Positions 43,932 through 52,562 of a stretch of DNA of 64,000 nt are shown one piece after another. The notes beneath the pieces are model-generated. The model was not told where the DNA came from. It searched no databases and saw only the letters and a list, made by a program, of their open reading frames with translations. How positions within the stretch are numbered: position 1 is the first letter of the stretch; every line of letters begins with the position of its first letter. The stretch spans positions 248,001 to 312,000 of the forward strand of contig NZ_QEOO01000037.1 of the NCBI RefSeq assembly GCF_003121585.1, given 5' to 3'. The translations under genes were made by a program, and so were the position numbers. The stretch comes from Nocardioides speluncae. Lineage in GTDB: Bacteria > Actinomycetota > Actinomycetes > Propionibacteriales > Nocardioidaceae.

Positions 43932-45695
43932 CTACCTCCCGTAGACCCGCTCGCCCGGCGGCCAGCGGGTAATCGTCACCGGTAGCTGCTCGATGCGGGG
44001 GCTCCCGTCGTCAGCGCGCCGGACGAGATGGTGGGCGAGGAAGTGCTCGTCGTCGCGGGCGGGGAAGTCGGTGCGCTGGTGGGCGCCGCGCGACTCCTCG
44101 CGCGCCAGCCCGGAGAGCAGGATGCACTCCCCGATGTCGACCAGGTTGGCCAGCTCCAGGGCGGCGACCAGCTCGGTGTTGAACGGGCGGCTGGTGTCCC
44201 GGATGCCCACCGCATCGGCCCGCTCCCGGAGCGCCTGCACGGCGTCGGCGCCCTTCTCCATCGAGGGGCCGGTGCGGTAGATGCCGGCCGCCTCCTCCAT
44301 CGTCGACTGCAGCTCCTCGCGGATCCGGGCCACCCCGTCGTCGTCCCCGGCCGGACGGTCGAGGAGCGCCCGCAGCCGCCGTACCTCGTCGTCGACCTGA
44401 GCCTGTACGGCGGCGGTGGTCGGCGGCGCCGAGCCGGCGTACTCCGCTGCGGCGCGGCCCGACCGGGCTCCGAAGACCAGGCACTCGGGCAGCGAGTTGG
44501 AGCCCAGCCGATTGGCACCGTTGATGCTCACGCACGCGGTCTCGCCGGCGGCGTACAGCCCGTCGAGCCCGGCCGCGCCGTCGATGTCGGTGTGGACTCC
44601 GCCCATCATGTAGTGGATCACCGGCCGGACCGGGATCAGCTCGTGGACCGGGTCGATGCGCTCGTACTTCAGGCACAGCTCGCGCACGAACGGCAGCTTG
44701 CTGTCGATGAGCTTCTCGCCCAGGTGGCGGAGGTCGAGATGGACGACCTCGCCGTACGGCGAGGCGGTGGTGCGGCCCTTCTCCGCCTCGTGCACGAACG
44801 CCTGGGACAGCCGGTCGCGCGGGCCGAGCTCCATGCTGCGCAGAACCGGCGTCGGCGACGGCGTGCCGAGGTCGTAGTCCTGCAGGTATCGGTAGCCGTC
44901 CGCGTTGACCAGCCAGCCGCCCTCGGCGCGTGCGGCCTCGGTGATCAGTATCCCGGTGAACGGCAGCCCGGTCGGGTGGTACTGCACGAACTCCATGTCC
45001 TTCAGCGGCGCGCCCGCGCGGAGAGCCAGCGCCATCCCGTCGCCGGTGTTGATGTTGGCGTTGGTGGTGAACGGGAAGACCTTCCCGCAGCCACCGGTGG
45101 CCAGCACGACCGCCTTGGCGGTGACCGCCTGGATCCGGCCGGTCATCAGCTCGATCGCCACCACGCCCTGCACCCGGCCGTCATCGACGAGGAGTCTGGT
45201 CACGAACCACTCGTCGTACCTGGTGACCTCGCGGTACTTCAGCGTGGTCTGGAAGAGCGCGTGCAGCATGTGGAAGCCGGTCTTGTCGGCGGCGAACCAG
45301 GTGCGCATCTTCTTCATGCCGCCGAAGGCGCGGACCGCGATCCGGCCGTCCGGCTGGCGGCTCCACGGGCAGCCCCAGTGCTCGAGCTGCAGCAGCTCGC
45401 GCGGTGCCTCCGCGACGAACGCCTCGATCGCGTCCTGGTCCCCGAGCCAGTCGCTGCCGGAGACCGTGTCGTAGGCGTGCTCATCGAGGGTGTCGTCGTC
45501 GTCCGCGATCGCGCCAGCGGCGCCGCCCTCGGCGGACACACTGTGGCTGCGCATCGGGTACACCTTCGACATCACCGCGACGTCGAGGTGGGCGCTGGTC
45601 TCGGCGATCGCGACGGCGGCGCGCAGGCCAGCCAGGCCGCCGCCGATCATGAGTACGTCGTGGTCGGCGACCACCTCCCCGTCGGCCACGCTCAC
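43932..45695 (-). CDS. frdA: Fumarate reductase flavoprotein subunit
   Basis: 587 aa. GTG 45695 is chosen because it overlaps the preceding gene's stop (GTGA, 45692-45695). FAD-binding GxGxxG as MIGGGLAGLRAAVAI; the His that binds FAD covalently is in MRSHSVSAEGG; substrate/catalytic text includes FVQYHPTGLP, TEAARAEGGWLVN, PVIHYMMGGV and GANRLGSNSL. It reduces fumarate to succinate (or the reverse) on the cytoplasmic face. Direction of use cannot be read from sequence, but the C/D anchor pair favours fumarate reductase. Confidence 0.95.
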   Translation of the reverse strand: MSVADGEVVADHDVLMIGGGLAGLRAAVAIAETSAHLDVAVMSKVYPMRSHSVSAEGGAAGAIADDDDTLDEHAYDTVSGSDWLGDQDAIEAFVAEAPRELLQLEHWGCPWSRQPDGRIAVRAFGGMKKMRTWFAADKTGFHMLHALFQTTLKYREVTRYDEWFVTRLLVDDGRVQGVVAIELMTGRIQAVTAKAVVLATGGCGKVFPFTTNANINTGDGMALALRAGAPLKDMEFVQYHPTGLPFTGILITEAARAEGGWLVNADGYRYLQDYDLGTPSPTPVLRSMELGPRDRLSQAFVHEAEKGRTTASPYGEVVHLDLRHLGEKLIDSKLPFVRELCLKYERIDPVHELIPVRPVIHYMMGGVHTDIDGAAGLDGLYAAGETACVSINGANRLGSNSLPECLVFGARSGRAAAEYAGSAPPTTAAVQAQVDDEVRRLRALLDRPAGDDDGVARIREELQSTMEEAAGIYRTGPSMEKGADAVQALRERADAVGIRDTSRPFNTELVAALELANLVDIGECILLSGLAREESRGAHQRTDFPARDDEHFLAHHLVRRADDGSPRIEQLPVTITRWPPGERVYGR

Positions 45696-45919
45696 TCGCC
45701 CCGCAGCTCTTCGTCCACCACCACCTTGCCGTGGTGGTTCACCACGCTGGAGTGCACGCTGCCGTCGTGGAACTCCTCGCGGTGGGTCTGGCAGCCGCAG
45801 GCGTAGCGCACGTCCAGGGTGACCAGTCCCTGTCCGTCCTCGGTGGCGAACTGTTCTCCGCCGCACTGTCGTCCGCAGGGGGCAGGTCTTGCCTCGAAGC
45901 GGGTGATGGTTGACGTCAC
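45692..45919 (-). CDS. Small Cys/His-rich protein leading the frd operon
   Basis: 75 aa from GTG 45919, which has GAGGAGG about 10 nt upstream; longer in-frame starts lack a ribosome site. I do not recognise a named family. It has four Cys (PCGRQCGG and YACGCQ) and several His (THREEFHDGSVHSSVVNHH), an arrangement that could bind zinc or a cluster. No membrane segment or signal. It overlaps frdA by 4 nt and leads the operon, so an assembly, maturation or regulatory role for fumarate reductase is plausible but unproven. Confidence 0.6.
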   Translation of the reverse strand: MTSTITRFEARPAPCGRQCGGEQFATEDGQGLVTLDVRYACGCQTHREEFHDGSVHSSVVNHHGKVVVDEELRGE

Positions 45920-46001
45920 GTCCTCGCACCTCCTCGGCCGCGGGGCACGTGCCGGCGACCCACTCACCAGATTCCTCTCATCGACGTTGAATGTGAAGGC
46001 C

Positions 46002-46028
46002 TGTCACAGGGCAGAGCCAGCCGGTGTC
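46002..46028 (+). promoter_or_regulatory. ECF41-type promoter upstream of the CMD/sigma gene pair
   Basis: TGTCACA (46002-46008), 16 nt, then TGTC (46025-46028). This matches the ECF41 consensus TGTCACA-n16-CGTC with one mismatch, and lies 45 nt before the CMD gene. The operon is probably autoregulated by its own sigma factor. Confidence 0.7.
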
Positions 46029-46072
46029 TTCATGTCGAACCCGATCAAGAGCACCGATCAACAGGAGGACAG

Positions 46073-46657
46073 ATGACCACCAGGATTCCCCCGAAGGAGA
46101 TCACCGGTCTCTACGGCGCGGTGGTGAAGAAGTTCAGCAAGAAGATGTTCGGCCAGGTCCCGGAGTCGCTCGGCGTGATGTGGCACCACCTGCCGGTGCT
46201 GAAGTCCACCATGGGCTTCGGCCAGAAGGTCCAGAAGTGGGACCGGTGCGACGAGAGCCTGAAGTCGTTCGCACACATGGCGGTAGCGTCGTACATCGGC
46301 TGCACGTGGTGCCTGGACTTCAACTACTTCATGGCCAAGAACAACGGCCTGGACGTGGACAAGGCGCGGGAGATCCCGCAGTGGCGCGAGTCGGAGGTGT
46401 TCACGCCGCTGGAGCGCGAGGTGCTGGATTACGCCGAGGCGATGAGCCAGACCCCGCCCACGGTGACCGACGAGCAGGTCGCGAGCCTGCTGGAGCAGCT
46501 CGGCCCCGACGGGCTGATCGAGCTGACCTCGGTGATCGGGTTCGCGAACCTGACCACCCGCTCCAACGTTGCGCTGGGAGTCGAGTCGGAGGGCTTCGCG
46601 GCCGCGTGTGGGCTGAAGCCGCTGGCCGAGCGGCCCGTCGTACGCTCGCGGGCATGA
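46073..46657 (+). CDS. Carboxymuconolactone decarboxylase family protein (ECF41-associated)
   Basis: 194 aa, ATG with AGGAGG just upstream. The AhpD-like CMD domain has the redox pair in YIGCTWCLDFNYFMAKNNG, so peroxidase or thiol-redox activity is more likely than decarboxylation. CMD proteins are the commonest genetic partner of ECF41 sigma factors. Here the ATG of the sigma gene overlaps its stop (ATGA, 46654-46657). Its promoter carries the ECF41 recognition text, so it is both partner and target. Confidence 0.85.
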   Translation: MTTRIPPKEITGLYGAVVKKFSKKMFGQVPESLGVMWHHLPVLKSTMGFGQKVQKWDRCDESLKSFAHMAVASYIGCTWCLDFNYFMAKNNGLDVDKAREIPQWRESEVFTPLEREVLDYAEAMSQTPPTVTDEQVASLLEQLGPDGLIELTSVIGFANLTTRSNVALGVESEGFAAACGLKPLAERPVVRSRA

Positions 46658-47547
46658 CCGCTTCACTGGACACCGACCCCTTCGTCACCCACCGCAGCCT
46701 GCTGTTCACCGTCGCCTACGAGATGCTCGGCTCGGCCGCCGACGCCGAGGACGTCGTACAGGAGACTTGGCTGCGGTGGGCGAAGGTGGACCAGGCCGAG
46801 GTGCGCGAGCCGCGCGCCTACCTGGTCCGGGTCGTCACCCGGCAGGCGCTCAACCGGCTGCGCAGCCTGGCTCGCCGCCGCGAGGACTACGTCGGCGAGT
46901 GGCTGCCCGAGCCGCTGCTCACCACGCCGGACGTGGCCGAGGACGTCGAGCTCACCGAGAGCGTGTCGATCGCGATGCTGACCGTGCTGGAGACGCTCGG
47001 GCCAACTGAGCGGGCGGTGTTCGTGCTGCGCGAGGTCTTCGACGTGCCGTACGCCGAGATCGCCGAGGCGGTCGGCAAGTCACAGGCCGCGGTCCGGCAG
47101 ATCGCGCACCGAGCCAAGCAGCACGTGGTCGCCCGCCAGCCCCGGATGCAGGTCAGCCGGACCGAGCAGGAGGAGGTGATCGAGCGGTTCCTCGCCGCGG
47201 TCACGGGCGGCGACCTCCAGGGGCTGCTCGACGTACTCGCGCCCGACGTGGTGCTGGTGGCCGACGGTGGCGGCATCGCCTCGACGGTCCGCATCCCGCT
47301 GGTCGGTGCCGAGGTGATCGGCAAGGTGCTGGCCCGGTTCGCCACCCGCAAGGAGACCGCGGGCGCCGCCGCCTACCCGATGGTGCTCAACGGAGCGCCC
47401 GCGGCACGGATCGACATCGACGGCATGCTCGACACCGCGATCAGCGTGGTCGTCGCCGATGGCAAGATCACCCACATCTACGCGATCCGCAACCCCCACA
47501 AGCTGGCCCGGCTCGACGAGGAGACGCGGCTCAGCCGACTGTCCTGA
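46654..47547 (+). CDS. sigJ: ECF41-group RNA polymerase sigma factor (SigJ-like)
   Basis: 297 aa. Region 2 has DAEDVVQETWLRW; region 4 has VPYAEIAEAVGKSQAAVRQIAHRAKQHV. The C-terminal extension (about residues 185-297) is a SnoaL/NTF2-like domain that in ECF41 factors replaces the anti-sigma factor. The linker/extension motifs here read DGGG near residue 209 and a late NPHKL, as in the family. It would activate the CMD gene and itself in response to an unknown signal. A perfect 34-nt palindrome follows the stop by 19 nt. Confidence 0.9.
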   Translation: MTASLDTDPFVTHRSLLFTVAYEMLGSAADAEDVVQETWLRWAKVDQAEVREPRAYLVRVVTRQALNRLRSLARRREDYVGEWLPEPLLTTPDVAEDVELTESVSIAMLTVLETLGPTERAVFVLREVFDVPYAEIAEAVGKSQAAVRQIAHRAKQHVVARQPRMQVSRTEQEEVIERFLAAVTGGDLQGLLDVLAPDVVLVADGGGIASTVRIPLVGAEVIGKVLARFATRKETAGAAAYPMVLNGAPAARIDIDGMLDTAISVVVADGKITHIYAIRNPHKLARLDEETRLSRLS

Positions 47548-47566
47548 GGTCTGTGTCGTCTGTGTC

Positions 47567-47600
47567 GTCTTGGGCTCAGGGCTGGCCCTGAGCCCAAGAC
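47567..47600 (+). terminator. Perfect palindromic terminator after the sigma gene
   Basis: GTCTTGGGCTCAGGGC-tg-GCCCTGAGCCCAAGAC, a 16-bp stem with a 2-nt loop. It is preceded by a tandem TCTGTGTCG repeat. No T-run is present. It could be another member of the palindromic repeat families in this genome. Confidence 0.6.
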
Positions 47601-47777
47601 GGGTGTCCGCTCCGACGCGGCTGGGCGGCCATCGGCGAAGAGTTGGGGCATGGACAAGCACTGGCAGACCAAGCTCCCGTCGATCAGCCCCACGGCCTGG
47701 TGGTGGCGCTGCTCTCCCTGGCCGCCGGGAGAGCAGAGTCACGGCATAGGAACCCGGCGTTGGGCGTTCCAGCAGGC

Positions 47778-48842
47778 GTGGAGACCTACGACTCGATGGT
47801 GATCGGGGCTGGCCAGGCGGGCCTGTCGGCGTCGTACCATCTCAAGCGGCTCGGCCTCAGCCACGTCGTGCTCGACGCCAACTCAGCGCCCGGAGGAGCG
47901 TGGCAGCACCGCTGGGACTCGCTCACGATGGAGGACGTCCACGGCATCGCCGACCTACCGGACGCCCCCGCGCCGGCCCGCGACGGCCGGCGCGCCAACG
48001 AGGCGGTGTCGGCGTACTTCGCGGACTACGAGCGGCAGCACGAGCTGCCGGTGCTGCGGCCGGTCGCGGTCGATCGGGTCGAGAGCGAGGGCGAGCTGCT
48101 CGTCGTTCACGCGGTCGAGCGGTCGTGGACGACCCGCACGCTGGTCAACGCGACCGGCACCTGGTCGCGGCCGTTCGTGCCGCACTACCCGGGCGTGGAG
48201 ACCTTCCGCGGCGAGCAGCTGCATACCGTCGACTACCCGGGGCCGGAGCACTTCGCCGGCAAGCGAGTCGTCGTGGTCGGCGGCGGCGCGAGCGCGGTCC
48301 AGTTCCTGGGCGAGCTGGCGCCGGTGGCGGACACGATCTGGGTCACCCGGCGCGAGCCGGTCTGGCGCACCGACTGGGACGAGAACACCGGACGCGAGGT
48401 GATCGCCCGGGTGGAGGAGCGGGTACGCCGCGGCCTGCCGCCGCACTCGGTGGTGAGCGTGACCGGGCTGGCGCTCCGGCCGCAGGAGCGGCTCGCCGAG
48501 TCGCTCGGCGCCTACGAGCGGCGGCCGATGTTCGCCCGGGTCGAGCCGGACGGCGTGCGCTGGGCCGACGGCAGCTTCGAGCATGTCGACGCGATCCTGT
48601 GGGCGACGGGCTTCCGCCCCGCCGCGGCCCACCTGGCGCCGCTGCACCTCAAGAGCGAGTACGGCGGGATCCAGCTGTTGTCCTCCACCCGCGACGTACA
48701 GACCGCCACGATTGCCGCCGCCGACCCGCGCGTGCAGCTGGTCGGCTACGGACCGAGCGCCAGCACCATCGGCGGCAACCGCGCCGGGCGAGCAGCCGCC
48801 GTCGCGATCGCGCGGCGACTTCGTGAGCCCGTCGCCGCCTAG
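47778..48842 (+). CDS. FAD/NAD(P)-binding flavoprotein, CzcO-like monooxygenase type
   Basis: 354 aa from GTG 47778 (METYDSMVIGAGQAGLSAS). Two dinucleotide folds: FAD-binding VIGAGQAGLSASYHL at residues 9-23 and NAD(P)H-binding VVVVGGGASAVQFLGEL near 165. ILWATGFRPA is the ATG motif of group B flavin monooxygenases. The strict Baeyer-Villiger/FMO fingerprint is not evident, so it may be a simple NADPH-dependent oxidoreductase. Substrate unknown; stands alone between the sigma operon and a convergent two-component system. Confidence 0.8.
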   Translation: METYDSMVIGAGQAGLSASYHLKRLGLSHVVLDANSAPGGAWQHRWDSLTMEDVHGIADLPDAPAPARDGRRANEAVSAYFADYERQHELPVLRPVAVDRVESEGELLVVHAVERSWTTRTLVNATGTWSRPFVPHYPGVETFRGEQLHTVDYPGPEHFAGKRVVVVGGGASAVQFLGELAPVADTIWVTRREPVWRTDWDENTGREVIARVEERVRRGLPPHSVVSVTGLALRPQERLAESLGAYERRPMFARVEPDGVRWADGSFEHVDAILWATGFRPAAAHLAPLHLKSEYGGIQLLSSTRDVQTATIAAADPRVQLVGYGPSASTIGGNRAGRAAAVAIARRLREPVAA

Positions 48843-48846
48843 TTGC

Positions 48847-48981
48847 GCTGACCCGGCCCGTGTTCACGTGGGGGAGCGCTGACCCGGCTCGTATTGACAG
48901 GCGGGTGTGCCGACCTCGCTCCTGTCGAGGTGAACACGGGCCGGGTCGACGGTCTGTGGCGTGAACAAGGGCCGGATCAGC
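48847..48981. repeat. Symmetric array of four ~21-nt repeats (two forward, two reverse)
   Basis: Forward copies start at 48847 and 48878; reverse copies start at 48930 and 48961; the spacing is 31 nt in each pair. The first forward and first reverse copies share the perfect 18-nt inverted text GACCCGGCCCGTGTTCAC. The array occupies the gap between convergent genes; its role is unknown. Confidence 0.75.
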
Positions 48982-49034
48982 GTCAGCCTGAGCCTGCGAA
49001 GGCTGATGTCGATCCGGAGCTCCGCTGGCGCTGC

Positions 49035-49685
49035 TCAGACCTCCTGCTGCAGCCAGGCGAGGACGGCGAGCACCCTGCGGTGGTCGTCGTCCTCGGGCGG
49101 CAGGTCCAGCTTGGTGAGGATGTTGCCGATGTGGGTCTCGACGGTCTTGCCGGTCAGCACAAGCTGGCGGCCGATGGCGGCGTTGGAGCGGCCCTGCGCC
49201 ATCAGCGCCAGCACCTCGCGCTCGCGCTCGGTGAGCACGGCCAGCCGGTCGGCGTGGGTACGCCGGCCCAGCAGGAAGCTCACGACGCCGGGGTCGAGCA
49301 CGGTCTGCCCGGCCGCGACCCGCTCGACCGCGTCGACCAGCACCGCGACATCGACGACCCGGTCCTTGAGCAGGTAGCCGAAGCCGCTCGGGTGCTGCTG
49401 GGCCAGCTCCGCGGCGTACCGGCTCTCCAGGGACTGCGACAGCAGCAGCAACCCGATCTTGGCATCGCGCTCGCGGATCCGGCCGGCGGCGCGGGCGCCT
49501 TCATGGGTGTACGACGGCGGCATCCGGATGTCGATCAGCGCGACGTCCGGCGCATGCTCGGCGACGGCGGTCTCCAGCTCGTCCGCATCGCCGACCAGCG
49601 CCACCACCTCGATCCCGGCCTCTGCGAGCAGCCGGGCCAGCCCCTCCCGGAGCAGGACCGAGTCGTCGGCGATCACGGCGCGCAC
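49035..49685 (-). CDS. NarL/LuxR-family response regulator
   Basis: 216 aa. Receiver domain with acidic pair in VIADDSVLLREGL, phosphoacceptor Asp in VALIDIRMPP, and Lys in YLLKDR. C-terminal LuxR helix-turn-helix: LTEREREVLALMAQGRSNAAIGRQL and TVETHIGNILTKL (each within residues 145-195). It overlaps the end of the sensor kinase gene by 13 nt and would be phosphorylated by it. Target genes are unknown; the divergent membrane protein gene at 51825 is a candidate. Confidence 0.9.
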   Translation of the reverse strand: MRAVIADDSVLLREGLARLLAEAGIEVVALVGDADELETAVAEHAPDVALIDIRMPPSYTHEGARAAGRIRERDAKIGLLLLSQSLESRYAAELAQQHPSGFGYLLKDRVVDVAVLVDAVERVAAGQTVLDPGVVSFLLGRRTHADRLAVLTEREREVLALMAQGRSNAAIGRQLVLTGKTVETHIGNILTKLDLPPEDDDHRRVLAVLAWLQQEV

Positions 49686-51679
49686 GGCAGCACTCCTATC
49701 ACTGTGGTGCCGGCTCCCGGCGCAGACCGCACCGTCAGCGTGCCGCCGACCGCCTCGGCGCGGTCGGCCAGGCCGCGCAGCCCGTTGCCGCCCGGGTCGG
49801 CGCCGCCGCGGCCGTCGTCGGTCACCCGGACCGTCAGCTCGGTGTCGTCGGCGGTGACCGCGAGCGCGACCGACTGCGCCGCACCGTGCTTGATCGCGTT
49901 GGCCACCGCCTCGCAGGCGAGGAACCAGGCGGTCGCCTCGACCTCCGGCCGGAACCGCCGGTCGACGCCGGCCAGGGTGAGCTCGATCGGGAACCGGTGG
50001 GCGAGGTCCTCGGCGGCCGCAGTGATGCCGCCGTCCTGGAGTACGGTGGGATGCAAGCCGTTGGCCAGCTCGCGCAGGTCCACGACGGCCGCTTGCAGAC
50101 CCTCGATGCTCGCCGCGACGGCCGCCTCCAGCCGCTCGGCGGAGCCGTTGACCTGGGCCGCACGGAGCTCGAACGCCAGCGCCAGCAGCCGCTGCTGGGC
50201 GCCGTCGTGCAGGTTGCGCTCCAGCCGGCGGCGCTCGGCGAGCTGGGCCGCTGCGATCCGGGCCCGCGACTGGTCGACCTCGACCAGCTGGAGCCGGATC
50301 CGGGCCCGGAGCATCACGTTCTCGAGCTCCGGGGTCGCGGCGTCGGCCACCGAGCGGGCCAGTTCCGGGTCGGCGTGATGCCGGATCCGGGCCACCGGCC
50401 GGCCGTCGCGCCGTACCTCAAGCACGCCGTCCTCCAGGTCGTCGTCGTCCGGGTCCGCCGGCCGGCCGTCCGCGGTCACCCAGCCGTCCCGGTCCTCCAC
50501 CCAGTAGGCGGCCGATAGCGTCGGGTCCTCGAGGGCATCGCTGAGCACGTCCTCGATGGTCCGGTCGGGGTCGGGGTTGCGGAGGTACGCCTCGACCTGC
50601 CGGTGCGCCTCGTACCGCCGGCGGTGGAAGCGCCGGTCGATGGCCTCCTGGAAGGCGCGGTACGCCGGGATCGCGACGGCGACCGCGCCCAGGGTCCCGA
50701 GCACGACCGGGACGTCGGAGCTGCCGCCGCGGATCGCCAGGCCGGCCGCGGTGACGACCAGGGCGAAGGTGATCGCGAGCACCGCCGAAGCGAGCAGGTA
50801 GGCCACGGCGCGACCGAGGATCCGGTCCACGTCGTACAGGTGGTAGCGGGCGATCGCCAGCCCGGTCGCGACCGGCAGCAGCCCCATGAAACCGCCGACC
50901 GCGATCGCCAGCAGCAGCGGGTGGTCCGGCGAGGCATAGTAGGCGAGCACGACGAAGGCGGGCAGCGGCACCACGACGACCGCGAGCCACAGCAGCTGGC
51001 GTCGCTCTACGCCGCCGGAGCGGCGGAACCGGACCAGCAGCGACACCCCGGCGAGAACCAGTCCGACCCCGCTCACGATGCCGAGCGCGGTCCGGGTCAG
51101 CCGCAGCGCGGGCGTCGCCGCGGACCCGAGCGCCAGCGGACTGGTGACCGTCTCGTACGGCGCATCGAGTGGCTCCGGCCAGACCAGCGTGACCGCGAAC
51201 CACGCCATCATCCCCACCGTCGAGCCAACAGCGACCAGCCGCCAGCGCGGCGACAGGGTGGTACCGGTCGGGGTGAGGTGCAGGATCCAGGCGACCAGCC
51301 CGAACCACACGACGAACATGCCGTCGGCCACGACGGCCACCAGGTCCGCGGCGGGCAGGCTTCCGGGCCGGGCGACCGCGCCGTACAGCGCATAGCCGTC
51401 CAGGGGGCCGCTGGCCGCGACCGAGGCGCCGAGGGCGAGGAACAGCCAGCCGACCGGGTGGTCCGGGCGGCGATGAGCGAGTACGGCGCCGACCGCGGTC
51501 GCGCTGGCGAGGGTGGCCAGGATCGGCAGCGCCTCGACGTCGATCGCCATCAGGTCGGAGCGCCCGACCCGGTCGAAGGCGCGCACGAATAGCAGCGCGG
51601 TCGCGAGCAGCGCCACGGTCGTCCCGACCAGCGCCACCGCGGCCACTGTCTGACCTGTGTGTCGTGTCGGCCGCCTCAC
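49673..51679 (-). CDS. Membrane sensor histidine kinase (HisKA_3 type)
   Basis: 668 aa from GTG 51679. About ten N-terminal membrane helices (residues 10-350) form a sensor region, followed by a linker, then HisKA_3 with the phosphorylated His in ERRRLERNLHDGAQQRLLAL and an HATPase domain with N-box ACEAVANAIKHG and G-boxes VTDDGRGGADPGGNGLRGL. Signal unknown. The operon is kinase then regulator, with 13-nt overlap. It is divergent from a small membrane protein gene whose start lies 145 nt away, suggesting shared regulation. Confidence 0.9.
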   Translation of the reverse strand: MRRPTRHTGQTVAAVALVGTTVALLATALLFVRAFDRVGRSDLMAIDVEALPILATLASATAVGAVLAHRRPDHPVGWLFLALGASVAASGPLDGYALYGAVARPGSLPAADLVAVVADGMFVVWFGLVAWILHLTPTGTTLSPRWRLVAVGSTVGMMAWFAVTLVWPEPLDAPYETVTSPLALGSAATPALRLTRTALGIVSGVGLVLAGVSLLVRFRRSGGVERRQLLWLAVVVVPLPAFVVLAYYASPDHPLLLAIAVGGFMGLLPVATGLAIARYHLYDVDRILGRAVAYLLASAVLAITFALVVTAAGLAIRGGSSDVPVVLGTLGAVAVAIPAYRAFQEAIDRRFHRRRYEAHRQVEAYLRNPDPDRTIEDVLSDALEDPTLSAAYWVEDRDGWVTADGRPADPDDDDLEDGVLEVRRDGRPVARIRHHADPELARSVADAATPELENVMLRARIRLQLVEVDQSRARIAAAQLAERRRLERNLHDGAQQRLLALAFELRAAQVNGSAERLEAAVAASIEGLQAAVVDLRELANGLHPTVLQDGGITAAAEDLAHRFPIELTLAGVDRRFRPEVEATAWFLACEAVANAIKHGAAQSVALAVTADDTELTVRVTDDGRGGADPGGNGLRGLADRAEAVGGTLTVRSAPGAGTTVIGVLPCAP

Positions 51680-51824
51680 TCGTCGATGGTGGCACCGCGG
51701 GCGGGGTTGTGCCTCGGGGTTAGCCCCGAGCCGGGGTCCGGGGGCGGCTCCGATGTTTCGGGCGCCGCGCGCGCCGACGCTGAAGGGACAGACCTCGAAC
51801 CACCTCGATGCAAGGAGCACCATC

Positions 51825-52496
51825 ATGGTCCAGACAGTTCACACCCCTGCCGAGACAGTTCGCGGCGCCGGCCTCTGGGAACCCGCCGTACTGATTGGGG
51901 CGCCGGCCGTGGCCGTCGTCGCCCGGCTGCTGACCACCCCGTGGTACCAGGACGACGCCGACCAGCCCGACAGCGCCCGTGTCCTCGCCGACATCGCGGA
52001 TGCGCCGGTCCGCAACGACGTCGGCATGCTGCTCGGCCTGGTCGCGGCGCTGCTGTTCGCTGGCGCCGCGGTCGCGGTCGGGCTCCGGGTCCGGGAGCAG
52101 ATGCCGCGCCTCGGGACCGCCGGGATGCTGATGGCCGTGATCGGCGGTTTCGGGTTGGCGATGTTCAGCGACCTGCTGCTGCTGGCCGCCCAGGCAGCGG
52201 ACGTGGAGGGGGAGCGAGCGGCGATGGCCGAACTGTTCGACCAGGCCTACAGCGCGCCGCTCGGCAACTTCTTCTTCCTGCTGCTGATCGTCGGTGCCGT
52301 CGGCTGGGTGCTGCTCAGCGTCGGGCTGTACCGCAAGCGGATCGGCTCCCGGGCGGCCGCCGTGCTCGCGGGACTCGGCGGGGCAGCGGTGATGCTGACC
52401 GCACCCGGCCCGGCCATCAGCTTCATCGCCGGCGCGGCAGTCATCTCGCTGGTCGGCCTGACCTGGGTGGGAGCCGGCCTGCACCGGTCGCGATAG
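51825..52496 (+). CDS. Four- to five-helix membrane protein of unknown function
   Basis: 223 aa from ATG 51825 with CAAGGAGC upstream. Hydrophobic helices lie near residues 18-36, 67-86, 96-120, 145-165 and 175-215. No motif that I can name. It is divergently arranged from the sensor kinase gene, a common layout for a target or accessory membrane protein of a two-component system. Its stop TAG lies only a few bases before the long hairpin at 52500. Confidence 0.65.
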   Translation: MVQTVHTPAETVRGAGLWEPAVLIGAPAVAVVARLLTTPWYQDDADQPDSARVLADIADAPVRNDVGMLLGLVAALLFAGAAVAVGLRVREQMPRLGTAGMLMAVIGGFGLAMFSDLLLLAAQAADVEGERAAMAELFDQAYSAPLGNFFFLLLIVGAVGWVLLSVGLYRKRIGSRAAAVLAGLGGAAVMLTAPGPAISFIAGAAVISLVGLTWVGAGLHRSR

Positions 52497-52499
52497 CTC

Positions 52500-52562
52500 G
52501 ATAGTCCAGAACGGTTGACATCAAATTCGGCCCGGATTTGATGACAACCGTTCTGGACTATC
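52500..52562. repeat. 63-nt near-perfect hairpin (family E)
   Basis: Two 30-nt arms (starting GATAGTCCAGAACGGTTG) match with two mismatches around a 3-nt loop. It sits between convergent genes and supplies the last stop codon (CTA complement at 52558-52560) of the minus-strand gene. It is more AT-rich than its surroundings. It may act as a bidirectional terminator or be a palindromic mobile repeat. Confidence 0.75.
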
